From CAYLNM01 sp964385045 (GTDB lineage: Bacteria; Planctomycetota; Phycisphaerae; Phycisphaerales; SM1A02): 26,583 bases of DNA. The notes beneath the pieces are model-generated. The model had not been told where the DNA came from. It searched no databases and saw only the letters and a program-made list of their open reading frames with translations. The number at the start of each line of letters is the position of its first letter. Position 1 is the first letter of the stretch. The stretch spans positions 1 to 26,583 of the forward strand of contig CAYLNM010000044.1 in NCBI GenBank assembly GCA_964385045.1, in the 5' to 3' direction. A program made the position numbers and the translations under genes. Shown here piece after piece: positions 6,637-15,569 of the stretch.

Positions 6637-7872
6637 ATGAACGAGATCCGGACCCGAACCCTCTCCAACGGTGCCGTCATGGTGCACGAGCACGTCCCGG
6701 CGGCCCGCTCGGTGGCGGTGCGGATCATGGTGCCGGTGGGCACCGCCGGGGATGCTCCCGACCGCGACGGCGAGTCCGCGATGCTCGCCGAGTACGTCTT
6801 CCGGGGGGCCGGAGGGCGGGACAGCCGGCAGCTGAGCGACGACCTGGATCGTCAGGGCGTGGACCGGTCGGTGCGTCCCGGGCCGCTGCGCACGACGTTC
6901 GGGGCGACGATGCTCGCCGACCGGTTCGACGACGGGATGCCGCTGGTGATCTCGATGCTCCGCGAGCCCGCGCTGCCGATCGACGCGCTCGAGCCGGTGC
7001 GAAGCCTGTGCCTGCAGGCGATCGACTCGCTCGAGGACGACCCGCAGCACCTGGTGATGATCCGGCTCGGCGAGCGGGCCCAGCCGGCCCCCTTCAACCG
7101 GCACGGCTACGGCGACGTGGACGCGATCCGGGCCATGGACGCCGCGAGCCTCCGCGAGGCGTGGCGGCGGCGCTGCGTGCCCGGCGGCTCGATCATCTCG
7201 GTGGCCGGGGGCGTGACGCCGGACGCCGCGTTCGACCGGATGGAGCAGTGGCTCGAGGGCTGGACCGGCGCGGTCGCCGAGCCGGAGGAGACGGCCCCGG
7301 CGCAGCGCGGTGTGCATCCCATGGAGCAGGAGACGGCGCAGGTGCACATCGGCCTCGCGTGGGACGCCGTGCCCGAGTCGCACCCCGACGCGATGCGGGA
7401 GCGACTGGCGATCGCGATCCTCAGCGGCGGGACCAGCGGGCGGCTGTTCAGCGAGGTCCGGCAGAAGCGATCGCTGTGCTACAGCGTCGGGGCGAGCTAC
7501 GCGGCGGGCCGCGACCGCGGTCTCGTGACGCTGTACGCCGGCACCACGCCGGAGCGGGCGCAGGAGACGCTCGACGTCTCGATGGCCGAGGTCCGGCGGC
7601 TGGCCGAGGGCTTCAGCGACGAGGAGTTCCGGCGGGCCGTCATCGGGCTCAAGAGCCGGCTGGTCATGCAGGGCGAGTCCACTCCCGCTCGGGCCGCCGC
7701 CCTCGCGTCCGACCAGCACCGAATCGGCCGCCCGCGGAGCCTCGACGAGCGGCTGGCGGAGGTCGAGGCGGTCACCGCGGACGACCTGCGGCGGTACGTG
7801 GCCGACCGGAGCCCGGGCCCCTTCACCCTCGCGACGATCGGGCCGCGGCCGCTGGCGATCCCGGAGGGCTGA
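6637..7872 (+). CDS. M16 (insulinase/pitrilysin) family protein lacking the zinc site
   Basis: A 411-aa protein with the two-domain layout of one M16 half: N-terminal beta strands (LSNGAVMVHEHVP...SVAVRIMVPVGT), then a C-terminal domain with SGGTSGRLFSEVRQKRSLCYSVGASY (about 265-290), where M16 proteins carry a conserved Arg/Tyr substrate-binding motif. Where active M16A enzymes have HFLEH, this protein reads AMLAE (residues 48-52), so both His ligands and the catalytic Glu are absent. Non-catalytic M16 subunits look like this, including the GAGGRDSRQLSDDLD that follows. Such proteins normally pair with an active M16 partner, but none is in the window. There is no signal peptide. Start: ATG at 6637 with GGAG seven bases upstream. 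Confidence 0.88.
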   Translation: MNEIRTRTLSNGAVMVHEHVPAARSVAVRIMVPVGTAGDAPDRDGESAMLAEYVFRGAGGRDSRQLSDDLDRQGVDRSVRPGPLRTTFGATMLADRFDDGMPLVISMLREPALPIDALEPVRSLCLQAIDSLEDDPQHLVMIRLGERAQPAPFNRHGYGDVDAIRAMDAASLREAWRRRCVPGGSIISVAGGVTPDAAFDRMEQWLEGWTGAVAEPEETAPAQRGVHPMEQETAQVHIGLAWDAVPESHPDAMRERLAIAILSGGTSGRLFSEVRQKRSLCYSVGASYAAGRDRGLVTLYAGTTPERAQETLDVSMAEVRRLAEGFSDEEFRRAVIGLKSRLVMQGESTPARAAALASDQHRIGRPRSLDERLAEVEAVTADDLRRYVADRSPGPFTLATIGPRPLAIPEG

Positions 7873-7920
7873 TCGGAGCCCCGCGAGACGACCCCACGGA
7901 AGCGCGGTCGCGCCGGCATC

Positions 7921-7966
7921 GCCGCCCGCCGCCCGCCGCCCGCCGCTCGCCGCCCGCCGCCCGCCG
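7921..7966. repeat. Heptanucleotide tandem repeat (GCCGCCC)n
   Basis: Six copies of the 7-bp unit GCCGCCC at 7921-7962, one copy altered to GCCGCTC, plus a 4-base partial unit. It lies between the M16 gene and the gene at 8152. On the minus strand this gives five GGG runs, four of which could form a G-quadruplex. Confidence 0.75.
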
Positions 7967-7970
7967 ATGA

Positions 7971-8002
7971 CCGGAGCCTCCGCGGGTCTCTCGAGGCTCC
8001 GG
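7971..8002 (+). terminator. Hairpin downstream of the M16 gene
   Basis: Perfect 10-bp arms CCGGAGCCTC and GAGGCTCCGG with a 12-base loop, about 100 bases after the M16 stop and directly after the heptanucleotide repeat. No T-tract follows, so termination is likely but unproven. Confidence 0.45.
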
Positions 8003-8113
8003 GCGACCCCCCGGCGGCCGGATGACGGGGAGCCTCGCCGGGAGCATGTGGGGCGAGGCGCCGGCAGGCGGCTGCGATTCCGCCGGGATGCCCACGCAGT
8101 CCCCGGGTCGCCT

Positions 8114-8142
8114 TTGACTTGGCCGGTCCGATGCGGTTTGAT
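8114..8142 (+). promoter_or_regulatory. Sigma-70-type promoter placed for a leaderless transcript
   Basis: TTGACT (5 of 6 to TTGACA) at 8114-8119, a 17-base spacer, and TTTGAT (4 of 6 to TATAAT) at 8137-8142. The ATG at 8152 begins nine bases after the -10, so transcription would start within a few bases of the start codon. Confidence 0.5.
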
Positions 8143-8151
8143 TCACTCGCC

Positions 8152-8430
8152 ATGCCGACTCTCACCGCCATCCATCAGCCGGGCACGCGGGTGCTCGTCA
8201 CCCAGCAGATGCCGCAGATCGACACGGTCTGGACCCGCACCAGCGAAGGCGTCATCGTGAAGGCCCATCGGGCCCGCACCGGCTCGTGGTTCGCCCACGG
8301 CAAGGACGACAAGCTCTGGCTCGACCGGCTCGAGATCCGGCTCGACGACGGCGAGATCGTCGTCCTGAACCTCGATCAGTACTCGGTGATCGAGCGGATC
8401 GACGAGCCGGCGGGCGACGAGGCTGCCTGA
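8152..8430 (+). CDS. Small conserved hypothetical protein
   Basis: A 92-aa soluble protein, function unknown. It opens with a beta-rich part (PGTRVLVTQQMPQ) and contains TGSWFAHGKDDKLWLDRLEIRLDDGEIVVLNLD, which reads like a small beta-barrel or SH3-like fold. I recall similar GSWFAHGK.D.LWL proteins in other planctomycetes, but cannot check this. No signal peptide or membrane helix. The start at 8152 lacks a Shine-Dalgarno and sits nine bases after a good -10, so a leaderless message is likely; the open frame extends upstream into the promoter and is not used. It is convergent with the lipoprotein gene. Confidence 0.75.
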   Translation: MPTLTAIHQPGTRVLVTQQMPQIDTVWTRTSEGVIVKAHRARTGSWFAHGKDDKLWLDRLEIRLDDGEIVVLNLDQYSVIERIDEPAGDEAA

Positions 8431-8525
8431 GCTCCCCGGGCCCTCCCGCGTCGCACCACGCTCGCAACGAGACGGCCGCACGCTCGGCCACCGGCGCTCG
8501 CCGCCGGGAGCGGCATCCGCACCAC

Positions 8526-9122
8526 TCACGGCGCGATCCGCAGCTCCATCCGATCCACGAACGACCGGCCGTCGGCGGCGTCGTAGCGCACGTAGAGGAC
8601 CGGCTCGAGCTCGAAGACCTCGACCCCCAGCGGGACGAGGAGGCGGTAGAGATAGGTGCGGGTCACGGGGTCGAAGCCGGCCGCGTTCTCGTCCAGGTCG
8701 CCGAGATCGCGCCGCCAGGTGTCGATCGATCGACGCGTGCCCGTCGCACCGCGCTCGTCGAAGAGTCCGAGCTCGATGAGCCCGATGCCCTTGGTGCCGT
8801 CCCCGCGGAAGTCCAGCAGCTCGATGCGGGCCTCCACGTACGTGGGGCCGTCCGCCGGCTCCACCAGCCGGGTGAGCGGATGGATCCGGACCTCCTCGGG
8901 CACGAACGGCCAGTCGCCCGCGGCCACGCCCGTGGTGCCCGTCGCCGGGCCGGGGCCAGGGGCGGGCGTGCAGCCGGCGATCGCGAGCGCGAGCGCCGGG
9001 GCGAGCAGGCCGGCGGCGGCAGGGCCCGCCGAGAGGCGGCCGGCTCCGCGCCGCCGCCGAGCGGCCCGCCGCGGCGCGGTCGGAGCGGACGACGGAACGC
9101 GGATCGACGGCTCGGCGAGCAT
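8526..9122 (-). CDS. Putative lipoprotein of unknown function
   Basis: A 198-aa protein with a long basic N-terminus (Arg-rich residues 19-29), a hydrophobic stretch and a lipobox LAIAGC ending at Cys-51, so it should be lipidated and exported. The mature part starts Pro/Gly/Thr-rich and continues with beta-type sequence (TYVEARIELLDFRGDGTKGIGLIELGLFDE) and LYRLLVPLGVEVFELEPVLYVRY. No family is recognised; the pattern suggests a beta-sandwich. The n-region is unusually long for a lipoprotein signal, so a downstream non-ATG start is possible. No Shine-Dalgarno is seen at the ATG, but a TACCCT lies eight bases upstream, which suggests leaderless transcription. Confidence 0.75.
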   Translation of the reverse strand: MLAEPSIRVPSSAPTAPRRAARRRRGAGRLSAGPAAAGLLAPALALAIAGCTPAPGPGPATGTTGVAAGDWPFVPEEVRIHPLTRLVEPADGPTYVEARIELLDFRGDGTKGIGLIELGLFDERGATGTRRSIDTWRRDLGDLDENAAGFDPVTRTYLYRLLVPLGVEVFELEPVLYVRYDAADGRSFVDRMELRIAP

Positions 9123-9130
9123 CGGCGGGG

Positions 9131-9136
9131 AGGGTA
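9131..9136 (-). promoter_or_regulatory. Candidate -10 (TACCCT) eight bases before the lipoprotein ATG
   Basis: On the minus strand TACCCT is followed by CCCCGCCG and then the ATG at 9122. The interval contains no purine-rich ribosome site, so a leaderless or nearly leaderless transcript is suggested. No -35 is recognised. Confidence 0.35.
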
Positions 9137-9361
9137 GCACGGCCGCCGCGCGGGGTAGACTGCCCGGCTCGCCGCCGTGCGGCCGGCGGCGGCGTCCGGC
9201 GGGTCGCGAGCCCGCCCCCCCGCCGCGCCCGCTCCCCTCGTCGCCCACGGAGCCCCGCGGCCCGGAGCGTCGGCTCCCGCGGCTCGCCGGCCCCGCACGG
9301 TCCTCCTCCCCACCCCGCCGTCTTCCGTCGGCTCTCCGCCAACCGCCCTTCGCTGCCCGCC

Positions 9362-11350
<1,989 letters not shown>

Positions 11351-11387
11351 GCGGCGCGAGGGCCGGCCGTACGGCGACGATCGCCCC

Positions 11388-11422
11388 GGTCGGCGGCCGC
11401 GCGGCGCGGCATGCGGCCGACC
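11388..11422. terminator. Hairpin between convergent ABC-F and anti-sigma genes
   Basis: GGTCGGC at 11388-11394 pairs with GCCGACC at 11416-11422, with further GC pairing inside. It lies in the 117-base gap between two convergent stops; a bidirectional terminator is plausible, though no T-tract is seen. Confidence 0.35.
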
Positions 11423-11467
11423 GTCGCGATCGCCGGCCCGGCCGAGATTCCCGTGAACGTGGAGCGG

Positions 11468-12343
11468 TCAGGCCGACACGAGCCAGGTCGTGCCGTCGCC
11501 GACGATCTCGATGCGGATCCCGTCGGCGCGGTCGGGGTCGATCGCGAACTCGGCGACCGCGACCGCAGGGCCGGCCATGACCTGCGTCGACGTCAGCACC
11601 TCGCCGCCCGCATCGCGGACCACGAGCCGCAGCCCGTCCGCGATGTCCGTCGGCACGCCCATCAGGACCAGCGAGCCCTGCCCGGAGCGCGGGGCGACGT
11701 AGACCATGCCCGTGGCGGCGAGGTCGTCGTGGATCGACCTCAGGGCGATGCGGATGGTGCGAGGCTTGCGGGCCTGCAGCAGCCACGCCTCCCCGGCGCC
11801 GCCGGCGATCGCCTCGACCTCCGAGGCGAGGGCCTGCTCGGCCTGCATCTGCCGGATGACCGAGAAGAGCTCGCGGTTGCGGTCGAGGATCTGGGTGCCG
11901 AAGTACACCGCCACCACGAGGGACGCCGCGAGGGCGAAGGCGGCGGCTCGCCAGCCCTGACTCGCGAGGCTGTCGACGAAGCGGCGACGAGGACGGATCG
12001 GACCGATGCCCGCCGCCGCGGGTCGGTCGAGCGTCGCCGCGGCCCGGGGGCGGGCCCGTCCGATGGTTGCCAGTGGCGCCAGGTCGACCGCCTCCTCGGC
12101 TTCGCGCCGGATCGCCTCGACCACCCGCGATCGCATGCCCGCGGGGGGCATCACGTCGGGCAGGAGGATCTCGTCCGCCGCAACCGCCGCCTGCAGCGCT
12201 CGGACTTCCGTGCGCACCCGTTCGGGGGCGGCATGGAAGCCTCGCGAGAACAGGAGCGCGTCGTACTCGTCCAGAAGCCCGAGGGCGTCCAGGGGAGCAA
12301 GCTCGAGCAGCTCGTCGCGGGTCATGGGAGGGACATGGGACAT
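11468..12343 (-). CDS. RskA-like membrane anti-sigma factor
   Basis: A 291-aa protein predicted to bind and restrain the ECF sigma factor encoded just upstream. The N-terminal cytoplasmic domain opens MTRDELLELAPLDALGLLDEYD, the usual look of RskA-type anti-sigma domains. A basic stretch (RPRRRF) precedes one transmembrane helix (AAAFALAASLVVAVYF, about 133-150). The C-terminal part, with GSLVLMGVPTDIADGLRLVVRD and a Trp near the end, matches the beta-sandwich RskA C-terminal domain. Start choice is uncertain: 12343 (MSHVPPM), 12325 (MTRDEL), or an ATG at 12427 that overlaps the sigma gene. GGAGG lies 15 bases before 12343, separated by a palindrome. Gene order sigma then anti-sigma is classical for this regulatory pair. 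Confidence 0.85.
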   Translation of the reverse strand: MSHVPPMTRDELLELAPLDALGLLDEYDALLFSRGFHAAPERVRTEVRALQAAVAADEILLPDVMPPAGMRSRVVEAIRREAEEAVDLAPLATIGRARPRAAATLDRPAAAGIGPIRPRRRFVDSLASQGWRAAAFALAASLVVAVYFGTQILDRNRELFSVIRQMQAEQALASEVEAIAGGAGEAWLLQARKPRTIRIALRSIHDDLAATGMVYVAPRSGQGSLVLMGVPTDIADGLRLVVRDAGGEVLTSTQVMAGPAVAVAEFAIDPDRADGIRIEIVGDGTTWLVSA

Positions 12344-12345
12344 GG

Positions 12346-12360
12346 GGTCGGAATCCGACC
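12346..12360 (-). promoter_or_regulatory. Palindrome overlapping the anti-sigma ribosome site
   Basis: GGTCGGATTCCGACC (7-bp perfect arms, minus strand) lies between an AGGAGG and the ATG at 12343, sharing the GG of that ribosome site. As RNA it could occlude the site or shorten its distance to the start codon, tuning anti-sigma to sigma ratio. Confidence 0.35.
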
Positions 12361-12396
12361 TCCTCTTCGATCCCCGGCCGGTCTGGTTCCGCCGAT

Positions 12397-12969
12397 TCAC
12401 GCCGAATCCCCCCGCTCGTAGGCCCATTCGGCGGGCGCCTTCTCGCGAAGCCGGGCAAGGCCGCGACTCAGGGCGGACTTGATCGTTCCGAGGGGCGCCT
12501 CGAGCTGGTCCGCCACCTCGCGAAGGGTGTATCCCTGGATGTAGGACCGCTCGATGACCTCCCGCTGGAGCCGGGGGAGCTCGCCGATCCGCTCGAGCAG
12601 CCGCTCACCGACCTCGACCAACGCGGGGTCGCGGCCCGGCGTGCCGGCGTCGCCGGCGGTGACGTCGCCCTCGAGGCTGCCCGGCCGCGGCCGGACCGAG
12701 CTCCGGCGAAGCCGGTCGATGAGGTGCCGTCGGGCGATCAGCATGACCCACGTGACCAGCTTCGCCCGTCTCGGGTCGAATCGGTCCGCGGTCTGCCACA
12801 GCCGCACGAAGATCTCCTGGACCGCATCCTCGGCCTCCGCGTGGGAGGGGTGGAACTGCCAGGCGACCTTGAAGACGAGGGGCGCGAAGCGGTCGTACAG
12901 CTCCTCGATCGCGCCTTCCTCCCCGGTGGAGACCCGGTGCATGAGCAGGAGGTCTGGATCGCGGTCCAT
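12397..12969 (-). CDS. ECF RNA polymerase sigma factor, SigK-like
   Basis: A 190-aa group 4 sigma-70 factor that would redirect RNA polymerase to a stress or envelope regulon. Region 2 carries ELYDRFAPLVFKVAWQFH and EDAVQEIFVRLW (47-58) followed by TWVMLIARRHLIDRLRR (DNA melting and -10 recognition). Region 4 (about 130-175) contains LPRLQREVIERSYIQGYTLREVADQL and a helix-turn-helix ending GTIKSALSRGLARLR (-35 recognition). The ATG at 12969 gives standard ECF length and has GAGG eight bases upstream; a longer reading to 13113 is unlikely. It is followed by the RskA-like anti-sigma gene, which implies control by release from the membrane. Divergent from the prepilin-type gene at 13470. Confidence 0.92.
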   Translation of the reverse strand: MDRDPDLLLMHRVSTGEEGAIEELYDRFAPLVFKVAWQFHPSHAEAEDAVQEIFVRLWQTADRFDPRRAKLVTWVMLIARRHLIDRLRRSSVRPRPGSLEGDVTAGDAGTPGRDPALVEVGERLLERIGELPRLQREVIERSYIQGYTLREVADQLEAPLGTIKSALSRGLARLREKAPAEWAYERGDSA

Positions 12970-13469
12970 GAAGCGGGCCTCGGTGCGTGCTCGGACGCGG
13001 AAGACCGGCGCGAGATCGTCTCCGGAGGGATCGAGCCCGCCCCATGCATCGGGCGAATCCCTATCTTCCACCGAACGAGACGCCGGTCGGCGGATCCCAT
13101 CCGCCACCCACAAGACTACCCCGGTTGCTCACGATCCCGAAAGTTTTTGGCACAAATTCGCCCTCGCCCCAGTAGACTCGACCTGCATCGAAGTGGCGGG
13201 TTCGACCACCACTTCGTTTCTGCGCAGCCGTCGCGGGCGAGGAGGACGCCAGTGGTGGCTCGGGGGCGACCAGGGAGGGTCGAGGCGTGCGGCGGGGAGC
13301 CGGACGACCTGCTCGACGAGGATTCCGGGGCGGGTGCGTGTCCCGCCGCTCGAGGCCCGGACACGAAGCGTGGGGACGCCTCGTGCAAGAACGACGTGTC
13401 GAGAGTCGACCGGACCGTTCACGCCGGCCATCGCGCCGGCGGCGACCCGGTCCTGCCGCCGTCGGTGGA
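12970..13469. other. 500-bp divergent intergenic region, no gene seen
   Basis: No convincing coding sequence. An unusually AT-rich patch (AAAGTTTTTGGCACAAATT, 13140-13158) marks a likely divergent promoter area. TAGACT (13173-13178, plus) and TAGTCT (13118-13113, minus) are candidate -10 elements, neither with a good -35. About 300 bases of leader would precede the prepilin-type gene if transcription starts near 13185. Confidence 0.4.
13189..13216 (+). promoter_or_regulatory. Leader hairpin followed by TTTC
   Basis: CGAAGTGG and CCACTTCG form a perfect 8-bp stem, with an inner GGT-TCG-ACC stem in the loop, followed by TTTC. It begins about 10 bases after the TAGACT candidate -10, so it would lie at the 5' end of the pseudopilin message as a stabilising or attenuating structure. 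Confidence 0.4.
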
Positions 13470-14252
13470 ATGGGTGGGATGCCGGCCGTGGGCCGGGTGT
13501 CTCGGCCACGGCCACGGCCGGGATTCAGCCTGCCCGAGCTGGTCATGGTGCTGGCGATCACGGTCGTGCTCGCCGGGCTGCTCTTCCCGGTGCTGTCGGA
13601 GGTCCGTCAGCGGGCGGATCGGGCGATGTCGGCCAACAACCTGCGGACGATCGGACTCGCGGTCACGATGTACGACGGCGACTGGTCCTCGATGCCCGCC
13701 TCCTCGCTGCTCGACGAGGGGCGCTCGCCCTCCGAGCTCACGATGGTGTTCCGGCCGGAGTACCACGACGTGCTCGGCGACTACGACACGCTCATCCGGG
13801 GCTGGGACGGCCTCGGCCGGCTGTGGGGATGGGGGTACACGGACACCCCGAGGATCTTCTTCGCCCCGCACGTGATGGACGGCTTCGAGCGGGACCGTCG
13901 CGAATGGGAGTTCCGCCGGCCCTCCGGCGTCGAGCTCCACGGCGACTACCACTACGGTGGCCACGTCGCGTGGGACACCGGCGGCCGTCGTTTCCTGCAC
14001 GACCAGAACCTCGTCATCGCCAGCGACACGCTGCGGCAGGTCGACCAGCTGAACCACGAGGACGGCCTGAACCTCGTCCGCAGCGACGGCTCGGTCGAGT
14101 GGGAGGCGTTCACGCCCGAGTTCCTCGAGCTGCTCGCCCGTCCGTGGGAGAGCCCGGAGCAGGTCAAGGACCGCTACCTCCCGCTGTGGCGGGCTCTCGA
14201 GGGCGGCTCTCCGCCCGGCAGCCCCCCGGGCGAGGGCGAGGGCGGGGGCTGA
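13470..14252 (+). CDS. Type IV prepilin-like (pseudopilin) protein
   Basis: About 260 aa. The N-terminus holds a prepilin peptidase site: basic leader RPRPRPG, then FSLPELVMVLAITVVLAGLLFPVL, i.e. cleavage after Gly with Glu at +5 and the hydrophobic assembly helix. The helix runs into RQRADRAMSANNLRTIGLAVTMYDGD, as in large planctomycete pseudopilin families. The C-terminal part has DYHYGGHVAWDT and DQNLVIASDTLRQVDQLNHEDGLNLVRSDGSVEWEAF, a His-rich pattern seen where these proteins end with a displayed beta domain. The tail is Gly/Pro/Glu-rich. Start at 13470 or 13479; neither has an ideal ribosome site. Probably processed by a general prepilin peptidase and inserted in the inner membrane; cargo or role unknown. 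Confidence 0.85.
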   Translation: MGGMPAVGRVSRPRPRPGFSLPELVMVLAITVVLAGLLFPVLSEVRQRADRAMSANNLRTIGLAVTMYDGDWSSMPASSLLDEGRSPSELTMVFRPEYHDVLGDYDTLIRGWDGLGRLWGWGYTDTPRIFFAPHVMDGFERDRREWEFRRPSGVELHGDYHYGGHVAWDTGGRRFLHDQNLVIASDTLRQVDQLNHEDGLNLVRSDGSVEWEAFTPEFLELLARPWESPEQVKDRYLPLWRALEGGSPPGSPPGEGEGGG

Positions 14253-14260
14253 CGGGAGGG

Positions 14261-14280
14261 GCCGCGGGCATCCTCGCGGC
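14261..14280 (+). terminator. Short hairpin just after the prepilin-type gene
   Basis: GCCGCG and CGCGGC form a 6-bp stem with an 8-base loop, nine bases after the stop. No T-tract; weak candidate. Confidence 0.3.
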
Positions 14281-14399
14281 TGCTCGCACCCGGCACCCCA
14301 CGACCCCCACTCGGCACGCCGGCATCGGGTCCGCCGACCGCACCGTGTCGCCGAAGGCGCCCGGATGATCGGTGCGACGAGCGCACGCCGCGTCGGCGG

Positions 14400-14421
14400 C
14401 TCGCCGATCGCGATCGGCGAG
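14400..14421. repeat. Perfect 22-bp palindrome
   Basis: The half CTCGCCGATCG is followed directly by its exact reverse complement. It ends 59 bases before the epimerase ATG. The symmetry with no spacer suits a dimeric DNA-binding protein better than an RNA hairpin. The rest of 14253-14480 shows no gene. Confidence 0.55.
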
Positions 14422-14465
14422 GGCCGGGCCCCGGCCGGTCGCACGCCCTCGTCCCGCCGGCCCGC

Positions 14466-14471
14466 TACCGT
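14466..14471 (+). promoter_or_regulatory. Candidate -10 (TACCGT) nine bases before the epimerase ATG
   Basis: TACCGT is followed by GCTCGCCTC and ATG. The spacing equals that of the promoter at 8137-8142, and no Shine-Dalgarno is present, which suggests a leaderless message. No -35 is recognised. Confidence 0.35.
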
Positions 14472-14480
14472 GCTCGCCTC

Positions 14481-15533
14481 ATGACCTCCGTCGCCGATCC
14501 CACCGTCATCGCCGCCGATGCCGCCGACGTCGAGGGCCCGGTCCTGATCACCGGGGCCGCCGGCTTCATCGGCTCGCATCTCGCTCGCGCCCTGCTCGCG
14601 GCTGGCCGCCCGGTCGCGGGCGTCGACGACTTCGACGCCTTCTACGACCGCGGCCGCAAGGAGGCGAACGTCGCCGAGACCGCGGAGGTGGCGGCGGCCC
14701 ATCGCGGGGCCGGGGCCGCCTTCACGCTTCGTGAGGCCGACATCCGGGACGCGGACGCGATGACGGCGGTCATGTCCGAGCACCGCCCGCGGCTGGTGGT
14801 GCACATCGCGGCCCTCGCCGGGGTCCGCCCGAGCATCGCGGAGCCGGCCCGCTACGCCTCGGTCAACGTGGACGGCCTCGTGACCGTGCTCGAGGCGGCG
14901 CGGGCGGTCGACTGCCGCTCGGTGCTCTTCGCCTCGAGCTCGAGCGTCTACGGGAACAACCGGACCGTCCCCTTCGCCGAGCACCACGACGTCTCGGAGC
15001 CGATCAGCCCGTACGCGGCCACGAAGCGGTCGGGCGAGCTGATCTGCCACACGTACAGCCATCTCTTCGACATGGCGATCGGGTCGCTGCGCTTCTTCAC
15101 CGTCTTCGGCCCGGCCCAGCGTCCCGACCTCGCGATCGCGAAGTTCATGCGGTTGATCGCAGCGGAGGAGCCGGTGCCGATGTTCGGCGACGGCACGACG
15201 TCCCGGGACTACACCTTCGTCGCCGACATCGTGCGGGGCATCCTCGCGGCGGGACGGACGCTGCAGGCCGAGACGGCCGCAGGGCGGCGGTTCTGCCGCA
15301 TCTGGAACCTCGGCGGCTCGGAGCCGGTGTCGCTCGCGGAGATGATCGACGCGATCGCCGAGACGGTGGGCACCCCGGCCCGCATCGAGCGCCACCCGAT
15401 GCAGCCGGGCGACGTCGACCGCACGTGGGCGGACCTGACCCGCAGCCGGGCAGAGCTCGGCTTCGATCCCCGCACGCCGTTCCGCGAGGGGCTCGCCGCG
15501 CAGTGGGCGTGGACGCGGGCGGCGATGGGGTGA
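14481..15533 (+). CDS. NAD-dependent nucleotide-sugar epimerase, UDP-glucuronate 4-epimerase-like
   Basis: A 350-aa extended short-chain dehydrogenase acting on nucleotide sugars, probably supplying UDP-galacturonate-type sugars for surface polysaccharide. The NAD-binding motif is TGAAGFIGSH (about 24-33). FASSSSVYG carries the catalytic Ser/Thr region and YAATK the active-site Tyr and Lys. VVHIAALAGVRPSI and FFTVFGPAQRPDLAIAKF match UDP-glucuronate epimerases closely (the usual form is VVHLAAQAGVR.S and FTVYGP..RPDMA). FGDGTTSRDYTFVADIVRGI is the substrate-binding loop. A 19-residue Ala/Asp-rich N-terminal extension precedes the fold. No other polysaccharide gene is adjacent, so the exact substrate is an inference. 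Confidence 0.88.
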   Translation: MTSVADPTVIAADAADVEGPVLITGAAGFIGSHLARALLAAGRPVAGVDDFDAFYDRGRKEANVAETAEVAAAHRGAGAAFTLREADIRDADAMTAVMSEHRPRLVVHIAALAGVRPSIAEPARYASVNVDGLVTVLEAARAVDCRSVLFASSSSVYGNNRTVPFAEHHDVSEPISPYAATKRSGELICHTYSHLFDMAIGSLRFFTVFGPAQRPDLAIAKFMRLIAAEEPVPMFGDGTTSRDYTFVADIVRGILAAGRTLQAETAAGRRFCRIWNLGGSEPVSLAEMIDAIAETVGTPARIERHPMQPGDVDRTWADLTRSRAELGFDPRTPFREGLAAQWAWTRAAMG

Positions 15534-15569
15534 GCGGGGCGAGTCGCCGGGCCGCCCGCCGGCGGCCGC

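Noticed and set aside
7920..7966. Possible CRISPR-like array
   Set aside because: The units are 7 bp with no spacers; it is a simple tandem repeat.
12970..13113. N-terminal extension of the ECF sigma factor
   Set aside because: The added residues lie outside the family, and the ATG at 12969 has a good ribosome site and gives normal length.
13148..13163. Sigma-54-like TTGGCAC element
   Set aside because: The GG to GC distance is one base short of the required spacing and the TTGC half is not matched.
13173..13178. TTGGCA and TAGACT as a sigma-70 promoter
   Set aside because: The spacer is 20 bases, too long for a confident pair; kept only as a loose candidate -10.
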